From positions 1-42,595 of the forward strand of contig JAKSRK010000013.1 in the NCBI GenBank assembly GCA_024403655.1: DNA of 42,595 nucleotides, written 5' to 3'. Numbering within the stretch: the stretch's first letter is position 1; every line of letters begins with the position of its first letter. Shown here one piece after another: positions 34,284 through 42,595 of this stretch. The position numbers were made by a program, and so were the translations under genes. Origin of the DNA: Saccharofermentans sp. (lineage in GTDB: Bacteria > Bacillota > Clostridia > Saccharofermentanales > Saccharofermentanaceae). Under the pieces are notes generated by a model. It was not told the origin of the DNA, did not search any database, and saw only the letters and a list, made by a program, of their open reading frames with translations.

Positions 34284-35360
34284 TCACTTACCCTCTCTTT
34301 CCATGAGCTTTATGAATTCATCAAAAAGGAACTCGCTGTCCCTGGGACCTCCGCAGGCTTCCGGGTGGAACTGTACAGAGAAAGCAGGCTCCTGAGTATA
34401 CTTTATACCTTCGTTCGTATTGTCATTTACATTCACAAAAAGCGGATATGCAATGTTGCTGTCAATTGAAGAATCGACAACGGCATATCCGTGATTCTGG
34501 GAAGTGATGAGAATCTTACCGGTATCCTTGTTGATTACCGGATGATTTGCTCCTCTGTGACCATAGTGAAGCTTCTCTGTTGTAAAGCCGTGAGCAAGAG
34601 CCAATAACTGATGACCCAGGCAGATACCCATTGTGGGTATCTTGCTCGGGATAAGCTCTTTAAGAGTATTAATAGTATCTATATTATCTGTAGGATCTCC
34701 GGGGCCGTTGCTTAAGAACAGACCGTCGGGATCAATAGCAGTGATTTCAGAAGCCTTAACATCTGAAGGGAACAATGTAACTTTGCATCCTCTCTCCTGA
34801 AGACATCTGATGATATTAAGCTTTGTACCGCAATCAATCATAGCGACGTTATACTTCATCTCCTCGACCGGAGAATAAACCTTAACGGAATCTGCAGTAA
34901 CCTGCTTTACAGGGTCCTTGATAACGTAGTTCTTAATCTTATCAAGATCTACCTTGTCAAGATCGGACGTGATCATAAGATTCATCGTGCCGCTCTCTCT
35001 TAATATTCTTGTAAGGGCTCTGGTATCAATACCCTTGATTCCGGGAATATCATTCTTTGCGAGATAGTCTTCAAGACCCATCTCACATCTGAAGTTAGAA
35101 GGATATTCACAGAGTTCTCTTACGATATATGCGGACACACCGATTGCCGCACTCTCGGCATCCGGTGTGATTACGCCATAGTTACCTATAAGAGGGAAAG
35201 TCTGTACGACTGCCTGCCCCTTATAACTCGGATCGGTAAGAGTCTCAAGATAGCCTGTCATGGATGTTGTAAATACCGCTTCTGCGATTACATCCTTGTC
35301 GCTACCGAACCCTTCGCCTTTGAATACCTTTCCGTTCTCAAGAACAAGGTACTTTTCCAT
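34284..35360 (-). CDS. carA: Carbamoyl-phosphate synthase small chain
   Basis: 358 residues. It provides the glutaminase activity that feeds ammonia to CarB. The N-terminal CarA domain opens with LENGKVFKGEGFG. The class I amidotransferase domain holds the nucleophile in MGICLGHQ and the HPE in VQFHPEA. ATAAGGAG precedes the ATG. It lies 57 bases after gltD with no terminator between, and 1 base before carB. Confidence 0.97.
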   Translation of the reverse strand: MEKYLVLENGKVFKGEGFGSDKDVIAEAVFTTSMTGYLETLTDPSYKGQAVVQTFPLIGNYGVITPDAESAAIGVSAYIVRELCEYPSNFRCEMGLEDYLAKNDIPGIKGIDTRALTRILRESGTMNLMITSDLDKVDLDKIKNYVIKDPVKQVTADSVKVYSPVEEMKYNVAMIDCGTKLNIIRCLQERGCKVTLFPSDVKASEITAIDPDGLFLSNGPGDPTDNIDTINTLKELIPSKIPTMGICLGHQLLALAHGFTTEKLHYGHRGANHPVINKDTGKILITSQNHGYAVVDSSIDSNIAYPLFVNVNDNTNEGIKYTQEPAFSVQFHPEACGGPRDSEFLFDEFIKLMEREGK

Positions 35361-35417
35361 TTTCTAGTCACTCCTTATATATACACTGCTTGCTTCTTAA
35401 AACTTCCGCATAATGTT

Positions 35418-36890
35418 TTATTCTTCTGTAAGGAATATGTCAACCTCTTGTGCAACATCTCTTCCTTCACGAAGACCCCATACGACAAGAGACTGACCTC
35501 TTCTCATATCTCCGGCAGCAAATACTCCCTTAACGGATGTCATGTGGCTGCTTCCTGTCTCGACATTGGATCTTGCATTAGTATCAACGCCAAAAGCATC
35601 GACAACATACTTCTGAGGTCCTAAGAAACCTGCTGCAATAAGAACGAGATCTGCAGGGATTGTCTGCTCGGAACCTTCAACGGGAACCATCTTAAATCTG
35701 CCTGTAGCTTCATCCTTAACAGACTCAAGCTTAACAGTAACGATCTCCTTGAGCTTTCCTTCGTCGTTCTTTACGAACTCCTTAACAGTTGTGCAGTAGA
35801 CTCTGGGATCGTGACCGAATACAGCAATTGCTTCCTGCTGGCCGTAATCAGTCTTAAGAACCTTGGGCCATTCGGGCCAGGGGTTATTTGCAGCACGCTC
35901 TACGGGCGGCGGGGGCATCATCTCAAGCTGAGTTACAGACTTACATCCGTGTCTGATTGAAGTACCTACGCAGTCATTACCTGTATCACCGCCTCCGATA
36001 ACTACTACGTGCTTATACTTTGCACTGATGTAATCACCGTCGGAAAGATTTGAATTAATAAGAGACTTTGTTGTTGCCTTAAGGAAATCAACTGCGAAGT
36101 AAATACCTTCAGCATCTCTTCCGGGAGCATTGATATCTCTGGGGTTAGCAGCACCGCAGCAAAGAACGATGGCATCGAATTCTGCCTTAAGTTCTTCGTA
36201 GCTTACATCCTTACCGATGTTAACGGAAGTGATGAACTTAACGCCCTCTTCCTCCAAGAGCTCTACTCTTCTCATGATTACAGACTTCTCGAGCTTCATG
36301 TTGGGGATACCGTACATAAGAAGTCCGCCGGGTCTGTCCTCGCGCTCATATACTGTTACGCTGTGACCTCTTCTGTTAAGCCAGTAAGCTGTAGACAATC
36401 CGGAAGGACCTGAACCGATTACGGCAACCTTCTTGCCTGTTCTTACCTTGGGAGCGTGAGCAGCCATCTTACCTGAAGCAAAAGCCTTCTCGATAATTGC
36501 ATACTCATTTTCCTTTACTGTAACGGGATCACCGTTAAGACCGCATGTACAAGCCTTCTCGCAAAGTGCGGGACAAACTCTTGAAGTAAACTCCGGAAAG
36601 GGGTTTGTCATAAGAAGACGGTCTGCAGCTTCATCCCAGAAACCCTTGTAAACAAGGTCGTTCCAGTCGGGGCAGAGGTTGTTCAGAGGGCAGCCTGATA
36701 CCATACCGCAGATAACATGACCATTCTGACAGAAAGGCACGCCGCAGTTCATGCATCTTGCTCCCTGCTTTCTTCTTTCCTCCTCATTAATCTGAGTGTG
36801 GAATTCTCTATATGTCTTTATTCTGGAGAGAGCATCTTCGCCGGGATTGTCGACTCTCTCATAATCCATAAATCCTGTTGCTTTACCCAT
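35418..36890 (-). CDS. gltD: Glutamate synthase small subunit (NADPH)
   Basis: 490 residues. It oxidises NADPH through FAD and two [4Fe-4S] clusters and passes electrons to GltB. The N-terminal cysteines (CMNCGVPFC, CPLNNLCP, CPALCEKAC) form the clusters. VAVIGSGPSGLSTAYWL binds FAD, and VVIGGGDTGNDC binds the nicotinamide cofactor. It starts 14 bases after the gltB stop with AAGGA before the ATG. Confidence 0.96.
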   Translation of the reverse strand: MGKATGFMDYERVDNPGEDALSRIKTYREFHTQINEEERRKQGARCMNCGVPFCQNGHVICGMVSGCPLNNLCPDWNDLVYKGFWDEAADRLLMTNPFPEFTSRVCPALCEKACTCGLNGDPVTVKENEYAIIEKAFASGKMAAHAPKVRTGKKVAVIGSGPSGLSTAYWLNRRGHSVTVYEREDRPGGLLMYGIPNMKLEKSVIMRRVELLEEEGVKFITSVNIGKDVSYEELKAEFDAIVLCCGAANPRDINAPGRDAEGIYFAVDFLKATTKSLINSNLSDGDYISAKYKHVVVIGGGDTGNDCVGTSIRHGCKSVTQLEMMPPPPVERAANNPWPEWPKVLKTDYGQQEAIAVFGHDPRVYCTTVKEFVKNDEGKLKEIVTVKLESVKDEATGRFKMVPVEGSEQTIPADLVLIAAGFLGPQKYVVDAFGVDTNARSNVETGSSHMTSVKGVFAAGDMRRGQSLVVWGLREGRDVAQEVDIFLTEE

Positions 36891-36904
36891 ATCCTTAACG
36901 CTCC

Positions 36905-39900
36905 TTATGCTTTTGCAGCCGTATTCTCGTGAAATGCTTCAATCTTAGCCTGATCTTCGCTCATGCCGTCAGCCATATGCTTCGAAATAGAAAGAATCAT
37001 ACGCTTGTAGTCATGAGGGATAACCTTCTTAAACTTCGGAATATAACTTTCGATGTTGTTAAGAATCTTCTCAGCCAGAGGAGAACCGGTTCTCTCGAAG
37101 TGCTCTCTGATAAGTGCTGTAAGAGCCTTATTGTCTTCGTCTGAGTTGATGTGCTCAAAGCCGAGTGTTGCTTTGTTAAGCTTCGTATAAAGATCGTTAT
37201 TCTCATCGAGAACATAAACGATACCACCGCTCATACCTGCAGCAAAGTTCTTTCCTACAGGGCCTAAGACTACGGCAACACCACCTGTCATGTACTCACA
37301 GCCGTGATCGCCTACACCTTCGACAACAACCTTTGCACCTGAGTTTCTTACACAGAATCTCTCACCTGCAAGACCGTTGATGAACGCCTTACCTGAAGTT
37401 GCACCAAAGAGAGCAACGTTACCTGCGATAATGTTCTCCTCAGCCTTAAATACAGACTGCTTGGGAGGATAAACTGTCAGGATACCGCCCGAAAGGCCCT
37501 TACCGAAGTAGTCGTTTGTATCACCTTCGAGGTTAATTGTAAGACCGTTGGGGATAAATGCACCAAAGCTCTGTCCGCCGGCACCGTTACAGTTAACAAC
37601 AAATGTATCGTCGCCCAAAGTATTGTAGTACTTTCTTGTAATCTCAGCTCCGAAGAGTGTACCAAGAGTTCTGTCGAGGTTACGAACCTTGATGTCAATC
37701 TCCTTGTGAGTTCTTGTCTCAAGAGACTCCTTGAACTGAGGAATGATTGTTGTCTCGTCGATTGTCTCTTCAAGCTTGAAGTCATAAGCATCGTTGATGT
37801 CGAAATGCTTCTTAACATCATTTCTTGTTGCATAAGGATCACTGATGATTGCCTTAAGATCAACTCTGGATGCCTTAGCGCAGTCCTCCTTAACCTTAAG
37901 AAGATCAGATCTTCCTACAAGCTCATCTACTGTTCTGATACCAAGCTTTGCCATGTACTCTCTCATCTCGGATGCGATGAAGTACATGAAGTTAATTACA
38001 TACTCAGGCTTACCTGTAAATCTCTTACGAAGCTCAGGGTTCTGAGTAGCAACACCTACGGGACATGTATCAAGATTACATACTCTCATCATTATGCAGC
38101 CCATTGTAACAAGGGGAGCAGTAGCGAATCCGAATTCCTCTGCACCGAGCATTGCAGCGATAACTACATCGCGTCCGCTAAGGAGCTTACCGTCTGTCTC
38201 GATACGAACTCTTGAACGAAGATTGTTCTCGATGAGAGTTCTGTGTGTCTCGGCAAGTCCGATCTCCCAAGGAAGTCCTGCATTGTGGATTGAGCTTGCG
38301 GGAGCAGCACCTGTACCTCCGTCATAACCGGAGATAAGGATTACTCTTGCACCTGCCTTGGCAACACCTGCAGCGACTGTACCTACACCGGATTCAGATA
38401 CGAGCTTAACAGAGATTCTTGCATCCTTGTTAGCGTTCTTAAGGTCATAGATAAGCTGAGCCAGATCCTCGATTGAGTAGATATCGTGATGAGGAGGCGG
38501 AGAAATCAAAGATACGCCGGGTGTTGAGTGACGTGTCTTGGCGATCCAGGGATAAACCTTACCTGCGGGAAGGTGTCCACCCTCACCGGGCTTAGCACCC
38601 TGAGCCATCTTAATCTGCAACTCATCTGCAGATGTTAAGTACTTTGAAGTAACACCGAATCTACCGGATGCTACCTGCTTAATAGCAGAGCATCTGTCTT
38701 CCTCTGTGCCTTTCGTAAGGATTCTGTCTAAGTCTTCACCACCCTCACCGCTGTTGGACTTACCTCCGATGCGGTTCATAGCGATTGCCATACACTCATG
38801 TGCTTCCTTTGAGATGGAGCCGTAAGACATGGCACCAGTCTTAAATCTCTTAACGATAGACTCTACGCTCTCAACTTCATCAAGAGGAATCTCATTTCCT
38901 TCGGGATAAATGAAGTCGAGTGTGCTTCTTAATGTGATATGTCTGTTATCAGAGTTAATAGCTGCAGTGAACTGCTTAAATGTATCGTAGTTACCTGTTC
39001 TTGTTGCAAGCTGAAGAAGGTGGATTGTCTCAGGATCGTAGAGGTGCTTCTCCTTCTCACTTCTTGACTTATGCCAACCGTTTACTGCAAGACCGGAATC
39101 GTATTCTCTGTTATAAACATCAAATGCATTCTTATGAAGATCCTTAGCTCTCTGCTCGATGGAAGAGATTGTTATACCACCTACACGGCTTACTGTATCA
39201 GGGAAGTATTTATCCATAAGTTCCTTACCGATACCGATTGCCTCGAAGATCTTAGAACCCTGGTAAGACTGAAGTGTGGAGATACCCATCTTAGCAGCGA
39301 TCTTAACGATACCGTGTACAAGAGCACTTGTATAAGCTTCAGTAGCCTGTGTGTACTCCTTGTCGATTATTCCGCGGTCGATAAGGTCATGGATTGTATC
39401 GAATGCAAGATAAGGGTTAACTGCACTTGCACCGAATCCGAGAAGTGTTGCGAAGTGGTGTACTTCACAAGGCTCAGCTGACTCAACAATAATCGAGATA
39501 GCCGTATTCATTCTTGTTCTTACGAGGTAAGTCTCAAGAGCTGCAACTGCAAGAAGTGAAGGAATTGCAAGATGATCCTCATCAAGACCTCTGTCTGTAA
39601 GGATAAGAATTGTTGCTCCACCCTTCTGAGCTTCGTCAGCCTGTGCATACAAATCTTCGATTGCCTTGTCCATGCTCTCGTTCTTGTCGTAGAGCATGCT
39701 GATATCAGCTGTCTTAAGTCCTTCAATTCTGCTGTCTCTTACCTTCATAAGATCAAGGTTAGAGATGATGGGATTGTGAATCTTAAGAACGTGGCAGTTC
39801 TCTTCCTTATCTTCAAGGATATTACCTGCAATACCGAGGTATACAGTTGTATCTGTAATAAGTGCCTCACGGATTGAGTCGATAGGAGGGTTAGTAACCT

Positions 39901-41485
39901 GTGCGAACTTCTGCTTGAAGTAATCGAACAAAGGCGGCTCTCTGTCAGACAAAGGAGGCAGCGGGATATCAACACCCATTGCAGCTGTAGGCTCAGCACC
40001 GTTAAGGCACATGGGGATAATATCGTTATTGAGATTACCGTAGCTGTAACCGAAAGCCTTCTGCATTGTGTGAAGGTCTTCACCCTTAATTCTGATGGGA
40101 CGCTTGTTGTTAATCTTAAGATCCTTAAGCTCAACAAGCATGCGGTCAAGCCACTCACCGTAAGGACGGCGGTTGATGAATGTATTCTTTACTTCCTCAT
40201 CTTCGATAATTCTCTTCTGCTTTGTATCTACGAGGAGCATCTTACCGGGAGTAAGTCTGTCCTTCTTAATAACAGTATCAACTGCTATATCGTCAAGAGC
40301 TCCAACCTCAGAAGAAAGGATAAGATATCCGTCGCTTGTAACGTAGTATCTTGAAGGACGAAGACCGTTTCTGTCGAGTACGGCACCGATAAGGTCACCG
40401 TCTGTAAAGATGATAGAAGCAGGACCGTCCCAGGGTTCCATCATTGTTGCATAGTACTGATAGAAAGCTCTCTTCTCACGGCTCATTGTATCAATATGCT
40501 GCCAGGGCTCGGGGATTGTAATCATTACTGCAAGAGGAAGAGGTACACCGGCCATCACCATGAACTCAAGTGTATTATCGAGTCTTGCGGAGTCTGAACC
40601 CGTAACATCCATCATGGGGTAGATATCATAGTATCTTCCCTCAAAAGCTTCGCTTCTGAAGATACTCTCCTTGGAAAGCATCTTATTCATGTTACCTGTG
40701 ATGGTATTAATCTCACCGTTATGAACCATCATGCGGTTAGGATGAGATCTCTGCCATGAAGGATTTGTATTTGTAGAGAATCTTGAGTGAACAATACCCA
40801 GAGCGGATGTGTATTCACCTGAGCTTAAATCCTTATAGAAAGTTCTGAGCTGATCTACAAGGAACATACCCTTATATACGATTGTTCTGCCTGAGCAGGA
40901 ACATACGTAAGTATCCTTATTCTTCTTCTCAAATACGTTTCTTGCAAAATAAAGCATTCTGTCAAAATCAAGATCATCCTTAACTGATGAAGGACGTCCG
41001 ATAAATGCCTGATAAATATTAGGCATAGACTCCTTTGCCTTGCTTCCGAGAACTTCACTTGCTACAGGAACTTCTCTCCAGCCGAGGAAAGGAAGGCCTT
41101 CTGCCTTTAATGCCTCTTCGAAAGTCTTCTTAGCCTGATTAAGTCTGGACGCTTCCTGAGGGAAGAAGAACATACCGATACCGTAAGTTCTTGCCTCGCC
41201 GAGCTTGATTCCAATCTTAGCTACTTCTTTTTTGAAATAGTCATGCGAAATCTGCAAGAGAACACCAACACCGTCTCCTGTCTTTCCTTCCGCATCTTTA
41301 CCTGCACGATGCTCCAAGGTCTCTACGATTTTAAGTGCATCGTCAACTACCTTATAAGAAGGTGTACCGTCAATTCTGATGACAGCACCAATACCGCAGT
41401 TCTCGTGTTCATTTCGGGGATCATAAAGACCATGCTGCGGGAATGCTTCCTGAACCCTGTAGTCATTACAATATTTCTGCTCCAT
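36905..41485 (-). CDS. gltB: Glutamate synthase large subunit
   Basis: 1526 residues. It makes two glutamates from glutamine and 2-oxoglutarate. A 29-residue propeptide precedes C30 (in ENCGIGAV), the N-terminal nucleophile of the amidotransferase domain after processing. The central and FMN domains follow, with the 3Fe-4S cysteines in CIMMRVCNLDTCPVG and the glycine-rich C-terminal helix domain (GGxxxxxAGMSGGI type). AAGGAG precedes the ATG. It heads the gltB-gltD-carA-carB::dapF operon, and its leader carries an attenuator. Confidence 0.97.
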   Translation of the reverse strand: MEQKYCNDYRVQEAFPQHGLYDPRNEHENCGIGAVIRIDGTPSYKVVDDALKIVETLEHRAGKDAEGKTGDGVGVLLQISHDYFKKEVAKIGIKLGEARTYGIGMFFFPQEASRLNQAKKTFEEALKAEGLPFLGWREVPVASEVLGSKAKESMPNIYQAFIGRPSSVKDDLDFDRMLYFARNVFEKKNKDTYVCSCSGRTIVYKGMFLVDQLRTFYKDLSSGEYTSALGIVHSRFSTNTNPSWQRSHPNRMMVHNGEINTITGNMNKMLSKESIFRSEAFEGRYYDIYPMMDVTGSDSARLDNTLEFMVMAGVPLPLAVMITIPEPWQHIDTMSREKRAFYQYYATMMEPWDGPASIIFTDGDLIGAVLDRNGLRPSRYYVTSDGYLILSSEVGALDDIAVDTVIKKDRLTPGKMLLVDTKQKRIIEDEEVKNTFINRRPYGEWLDRMLVELKDLKINNKRPIRIKGEDLHTMQKAFGYSYGNLNNDIIPMCLNGAEPTAAMGVDIPLPPLSDREPPLFDYFKQKFAQVTNPPIDSIREALITDTTVYLGIAGNILEDKEENCHVLKIHNPIISNLDLMKVRDSRIEGLKTADISMLYDKNESMDKAIEDLYAQADEAQKGGATILILTDRGLDEDHLAIPSLLAVAALETYLVRTRMNTAISIIVESAEPCEVHHFATLLGFGASAVNPYLAFDTIHDLIDRGIIDKEYTQATEAYTSALVHGIVKIAAKMGISTLQSYQGSKIFEAIGIGKELMDKYFPDTVSRVGGITISSIEQRAKDLHKNAFDVYNREYDSGLAVNGWHKSRSEKEKHLYDPETIHLLQLATRTGNYDTFKQFTAAINSDNRHITLRSTLDFIYPEGNEIPLDEVESVESIVKRFKTGAMSYGSISKEAHECMAIAMNRIGGKSNSGEGGEDLDRILTKGTEEDRCSAIKQVASGRFGVTSKYLTSADELQIKMAQGAKPGEGGHLPAGKVYPWIAKTRHSTPGVSLISPPPHHDIYSIEDLAQLIYDLKNANKDARISVKLVSESGVGTVAAGVAKAGARVILISGYDGGTGAAPASSIHNAGLPWEIGLAETHRTLIENNLRSRVRIETDGKLLSGRDVVIAAMLGAEEFGFATAPLVTMGCIMMRVCNLDTCPVGVATQNPELRKRFTGKPEYVINFMYFIASEMREYMAKLGIRTVDELVGRSDLLKVKEDCAKASRVDLKAIISDPYATRNDVKKHFDINDAYDFKLEETIDETTIIPQFKESLETRTHKEIDIKVRNLDRTLGTLFGAEITRKYYNTLGDDTFVVNCNGAGGQSFGAFIPNGLTINLEGDTNDYFGKGLSGGILTVYPPKQSVFKAEENIIAGNVALFGATSGKAFINGLAGERFCVRNSGAKVVVEGVGDHGCEYMTGGVAVVLGPVGKNFAAGMSGGIVYVLDENNDLYTKLNKATLGFEHINSDEDNKALTALIREHFERTGSPLAEKILNNIESYIPKFKKVIPHDYKRMILSISKHMADGMSEDQAKIEAFHENTAAKA

Positions 41486-41505
41486 ATACCGCTGCTCCTT
41501 CTTCG

Positions 41506-41555
41506 CAAAAGAAAAGACGCTTATTGACTACGGATATTCTCCGCATCAATAAGCG
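41506..41555 (-). terminator. Leader terminator (attenuator) of the gltB operon
   Basis: On the minus strand CGCTTATTGA (41555-41546) and TCAATAAGCG (41527-41518) pair perfectly, with an inner CGGA/TCCG stem, and TCTTTTCTTTT follows. It stands 20 bases before the gltB start, after the promoter. Its 5' arm overlaps the hexaloop hairpin. Confidence 0.75.
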
Positions 41556-41564
41556 CCATTGCTT
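41551..41564 (-). promoter_or_regulatory. ANTAR-type hexaloop hairpin in the gltB leader
   Basis: On the minus strand AAGC-AATGGC-GCTT forms four pairs with the same six-base loop as in the glnN leader. It begins about 19 bases after the -10 box, as in glnN, and shares bases with the terminator 5' arm. Confidence 0.6.
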
Positions 41565-41583
41565 GAGTTATTCAATTGCAATA

Positions 41584-41612
41584 TTTTTACTCTTTTTTTA
41601 CGAGACTGTCAA
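41584..41612 (-). promoter_or_regulatory. Promoter of the gltB operon
   Basis: On the minus strand: TTGACA (41612-41607), a 17-base spacer and TAAAAA (41589-41584). Transcription should start near 41577, which puts the hexaloop hairpin close to the 5' end of the mRNA. Confidence 0.65.
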
Positions 41613-41718
41613 GTATCAGAAAGGATTATCTTCACTGCCGTCTGCTCTTATCCATCCAGGAAGAACCACAAATATATTAAGCCCTCAGACCAATTGTACA
41701 GATTCTTTGTGACAACAG

Positions 41719-42174
41719 TTAAATACACTTATTAATCTCAGTACGGAGAACATTAAGCATCATGGTAATGAAGCGATCGATTTGATCATTATTACGCAGT
41801 TCTCTGTATTTTAATCCAGACATCGTACGAAGATAGACTCTTATGTATTCAGAATCAGTATATTCATGATTCGCTATTCGTTCAAAACCATCAAGAGCCT
41901 GAGGAATGCTAATAAAAATAGACTGCATGGCTTTCATAACACCAGGATTTTTCTCAAGGCCAGTAATAACCTGCCCCGTCTTTGCATATATATGTGTATT
42001 CAGACCGAACATCAGAGCTATGCTAATCGTATCGTTATCCTTAATAATGCTTTTTTGAGGTATATCAAATAAGATGCTATACACCTGCTTATCATTTTGA
42101 AGAACCAGATTAATATCTTTATAAGTATAGTCTAAAAAACGATTTCTTAATATAAAATAGTCATTTTTGTTCAT
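41719..42174 (-). CDS. Unknown soluble protein (151 residues)
   Basis: Begins MNKNDYFILRNRFLDYTYKD. Charged, with no signal peptide or membrane segment. The sequence is richer in A+T than its neighbours, with many Asn, Ile and Lys. AAAAGGAGA lies before the ATG. It follows the gene at 42204 by 29 bases and is probably in the same transcript. I do not recognise a family. Confidence 0.75.
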   Translation of the reverse strand: MNKNDYFILRNRFLDYTYKDINLVLQNDKQVYSILFDIPQKSIIKDNDTISIALMFGLNTHIYAKTGQVITGLEKNPGVMKAMQSIFISIPQALDGFERIANHEYTDSEYIRVYLRTMSGLKYRELRNNDQIDRFITMMLNVLRTEINKCI

Positions 42175-42203
42175 GCTTATCTCCTTTTATTTAACTCTAC
42201 AAA

Positions 42204-42595
42204 TCACCTAACTGCCTGCCAAAGTCCATCTTGGCATTCAATGAAATCATATCCATTTTCACGAAGATACTGCACTTCATGAGCAAAAATCGGATCACTT
42301 AAATCATTGGGATTAGTTGAAAGATAAATATCTCTTCCTGAACTAGTCTCCATTAATAAGAAGCGTTCTCTAGCATAAGCTTCCTGGTCAGCACCATAAG
42401 TATTCAAAAAATATTCTCTTTCAGAACTACTCATATAAAAATACTGCGCATCTAACTCATCTGCAAGTTCTATAAAACTATTATCTCCATCTGCCAAAAC
42501 ACCAATAAGCACACTATCACAATCGCTGTATCCACCAATAGAACGATTCACAATATCATCGGCTTCGCTAGCGGTGAGACTTACGAATTGACGCT
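42204..42595 (-). CDS. Unknown protein, N-terminus cut by the window edge
   Basis: The frame is open to the right edge of the window: 14 more codons can be read upstream of the GTG at 42551 with no stop and no better start. The gene therefore begins outside. The visible 130 residues are acidic and rich in Tyr, Ser and Asp, ending in ECQDGLWQAVR. No family is recognised. A+T-rich like the next gene, with which it forms a pair. Such genes could be effector or immunity-like, but nothing proves that. Confidence 0.7.
   Translation of the reverse strand, partial: RQFVSLTASEADDIVNRSIGGYSDCDSVLIGVLADGDNSFIELADELDAQYFYMSSSEREYFLNTYGADQEAYARERFLLMETSSGRDIYLSTNPNDLSDPIFAHEVQYLRENGYDFIECQDGLWQAVR

Noticed and set aside
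42204..42551. Complete gene starting at GTG 42551
   Set aside because: The frame stays open to the window edge and no ribosome binding site precedes the GTG, so the gene is cut.
1..42595. CRISPR arrays, insertion sequences, prophage or rRNA genes
   Set aside because: I saw no regularly spaced repeats, no transposase or phage genes and no rRNA sequence.

Overview
The window looks like a stretch of a Bacillota (Clostridia) chromosome. Supporting signs are moderate G+C, strong AGGAG-type ribosome binding sites, a type III glutamine synthetase, an ammonium transporter fused to a P-II domain, the diaminopimelate aminotransferase (DapL) lysine branch, Rrf2/IscS/IscU iron-sulphur genes, and TTGACA/TATAAT promoters. 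I cannot name the genus from sequence alone. There is no prophage, transposon or CRISPR array; it is a compact chromosomal segment in which several convergent gene pairs end only 3-8 bases apart.

Layout. 1-5.4 kb: an incomplete zinc-ribbon membrane protein, iscU-iscS, and a divergent iscR with one 25-bp operator copy on each promoter; then a histidine phosphatase and a membrane protein that joins an MntP manganese exporter to a ZIP transporter. 5.5-7.6 kb: two tandem paralogous lipoproteins and a tRNA-Val(GAC). 7.6-18.5 kb: a nitrogen block. One operon on the minus strand runs from a glutamine-synthetase-like gene through an ANTAR regulator, pyrG, dapL and glmS. Divergent from it are glnN and amt-PII. 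18.5-22.7 kb: a HAD protein, a DUF5714-like protein, a TSUP exporter, small unknown genes and a MATE pump. 22.8-26.8 kb: an RNA-repair type module made of rtcB, a Ro60/TROVE-like vWA protein with a structured leader, and a divergent RHH-WYL regulator. 26.8-30.1 kb: an AraC-type regulator, a papain-like lipoprotein and a LysR regulator. 30.2-41.7 kb: a gltB-gltD-carA-carB operon in which carB is fused in frame to dapF. 41.7-42.6 kb: two unrecognised genes, the last cut by the window edge.

How it works together. The strongest signal is a probable glutamine/nitrogen regulon. The leaders of the GS-like operon, of glnN and of the gltB operon each carry a promoter, then a short hairpin with a six-base loop AA(T/C)GGC, then an intrinsic terminator whose 5' arm overlaps that hairpin, and only then the ribosome binding site. 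This is what an ANTAR antiterminator would act on, and the ANTAR gene sits in one of these operons. The operons hold glutamine makers (GlnN), glutamate makers (GltBD) and glutamine users (PyrG, GlmS, CarAB). The GS-like protein next to the ANTAR gene has lost the residues that form the ammonium site, so it may be a sensor rather than an enzyme. Other points of interest are the CarB-DapF and MntP-ZIP fusions and the Ro60-like/RtcB/WYL locus with a three-way-junction-like RNA in its leader.
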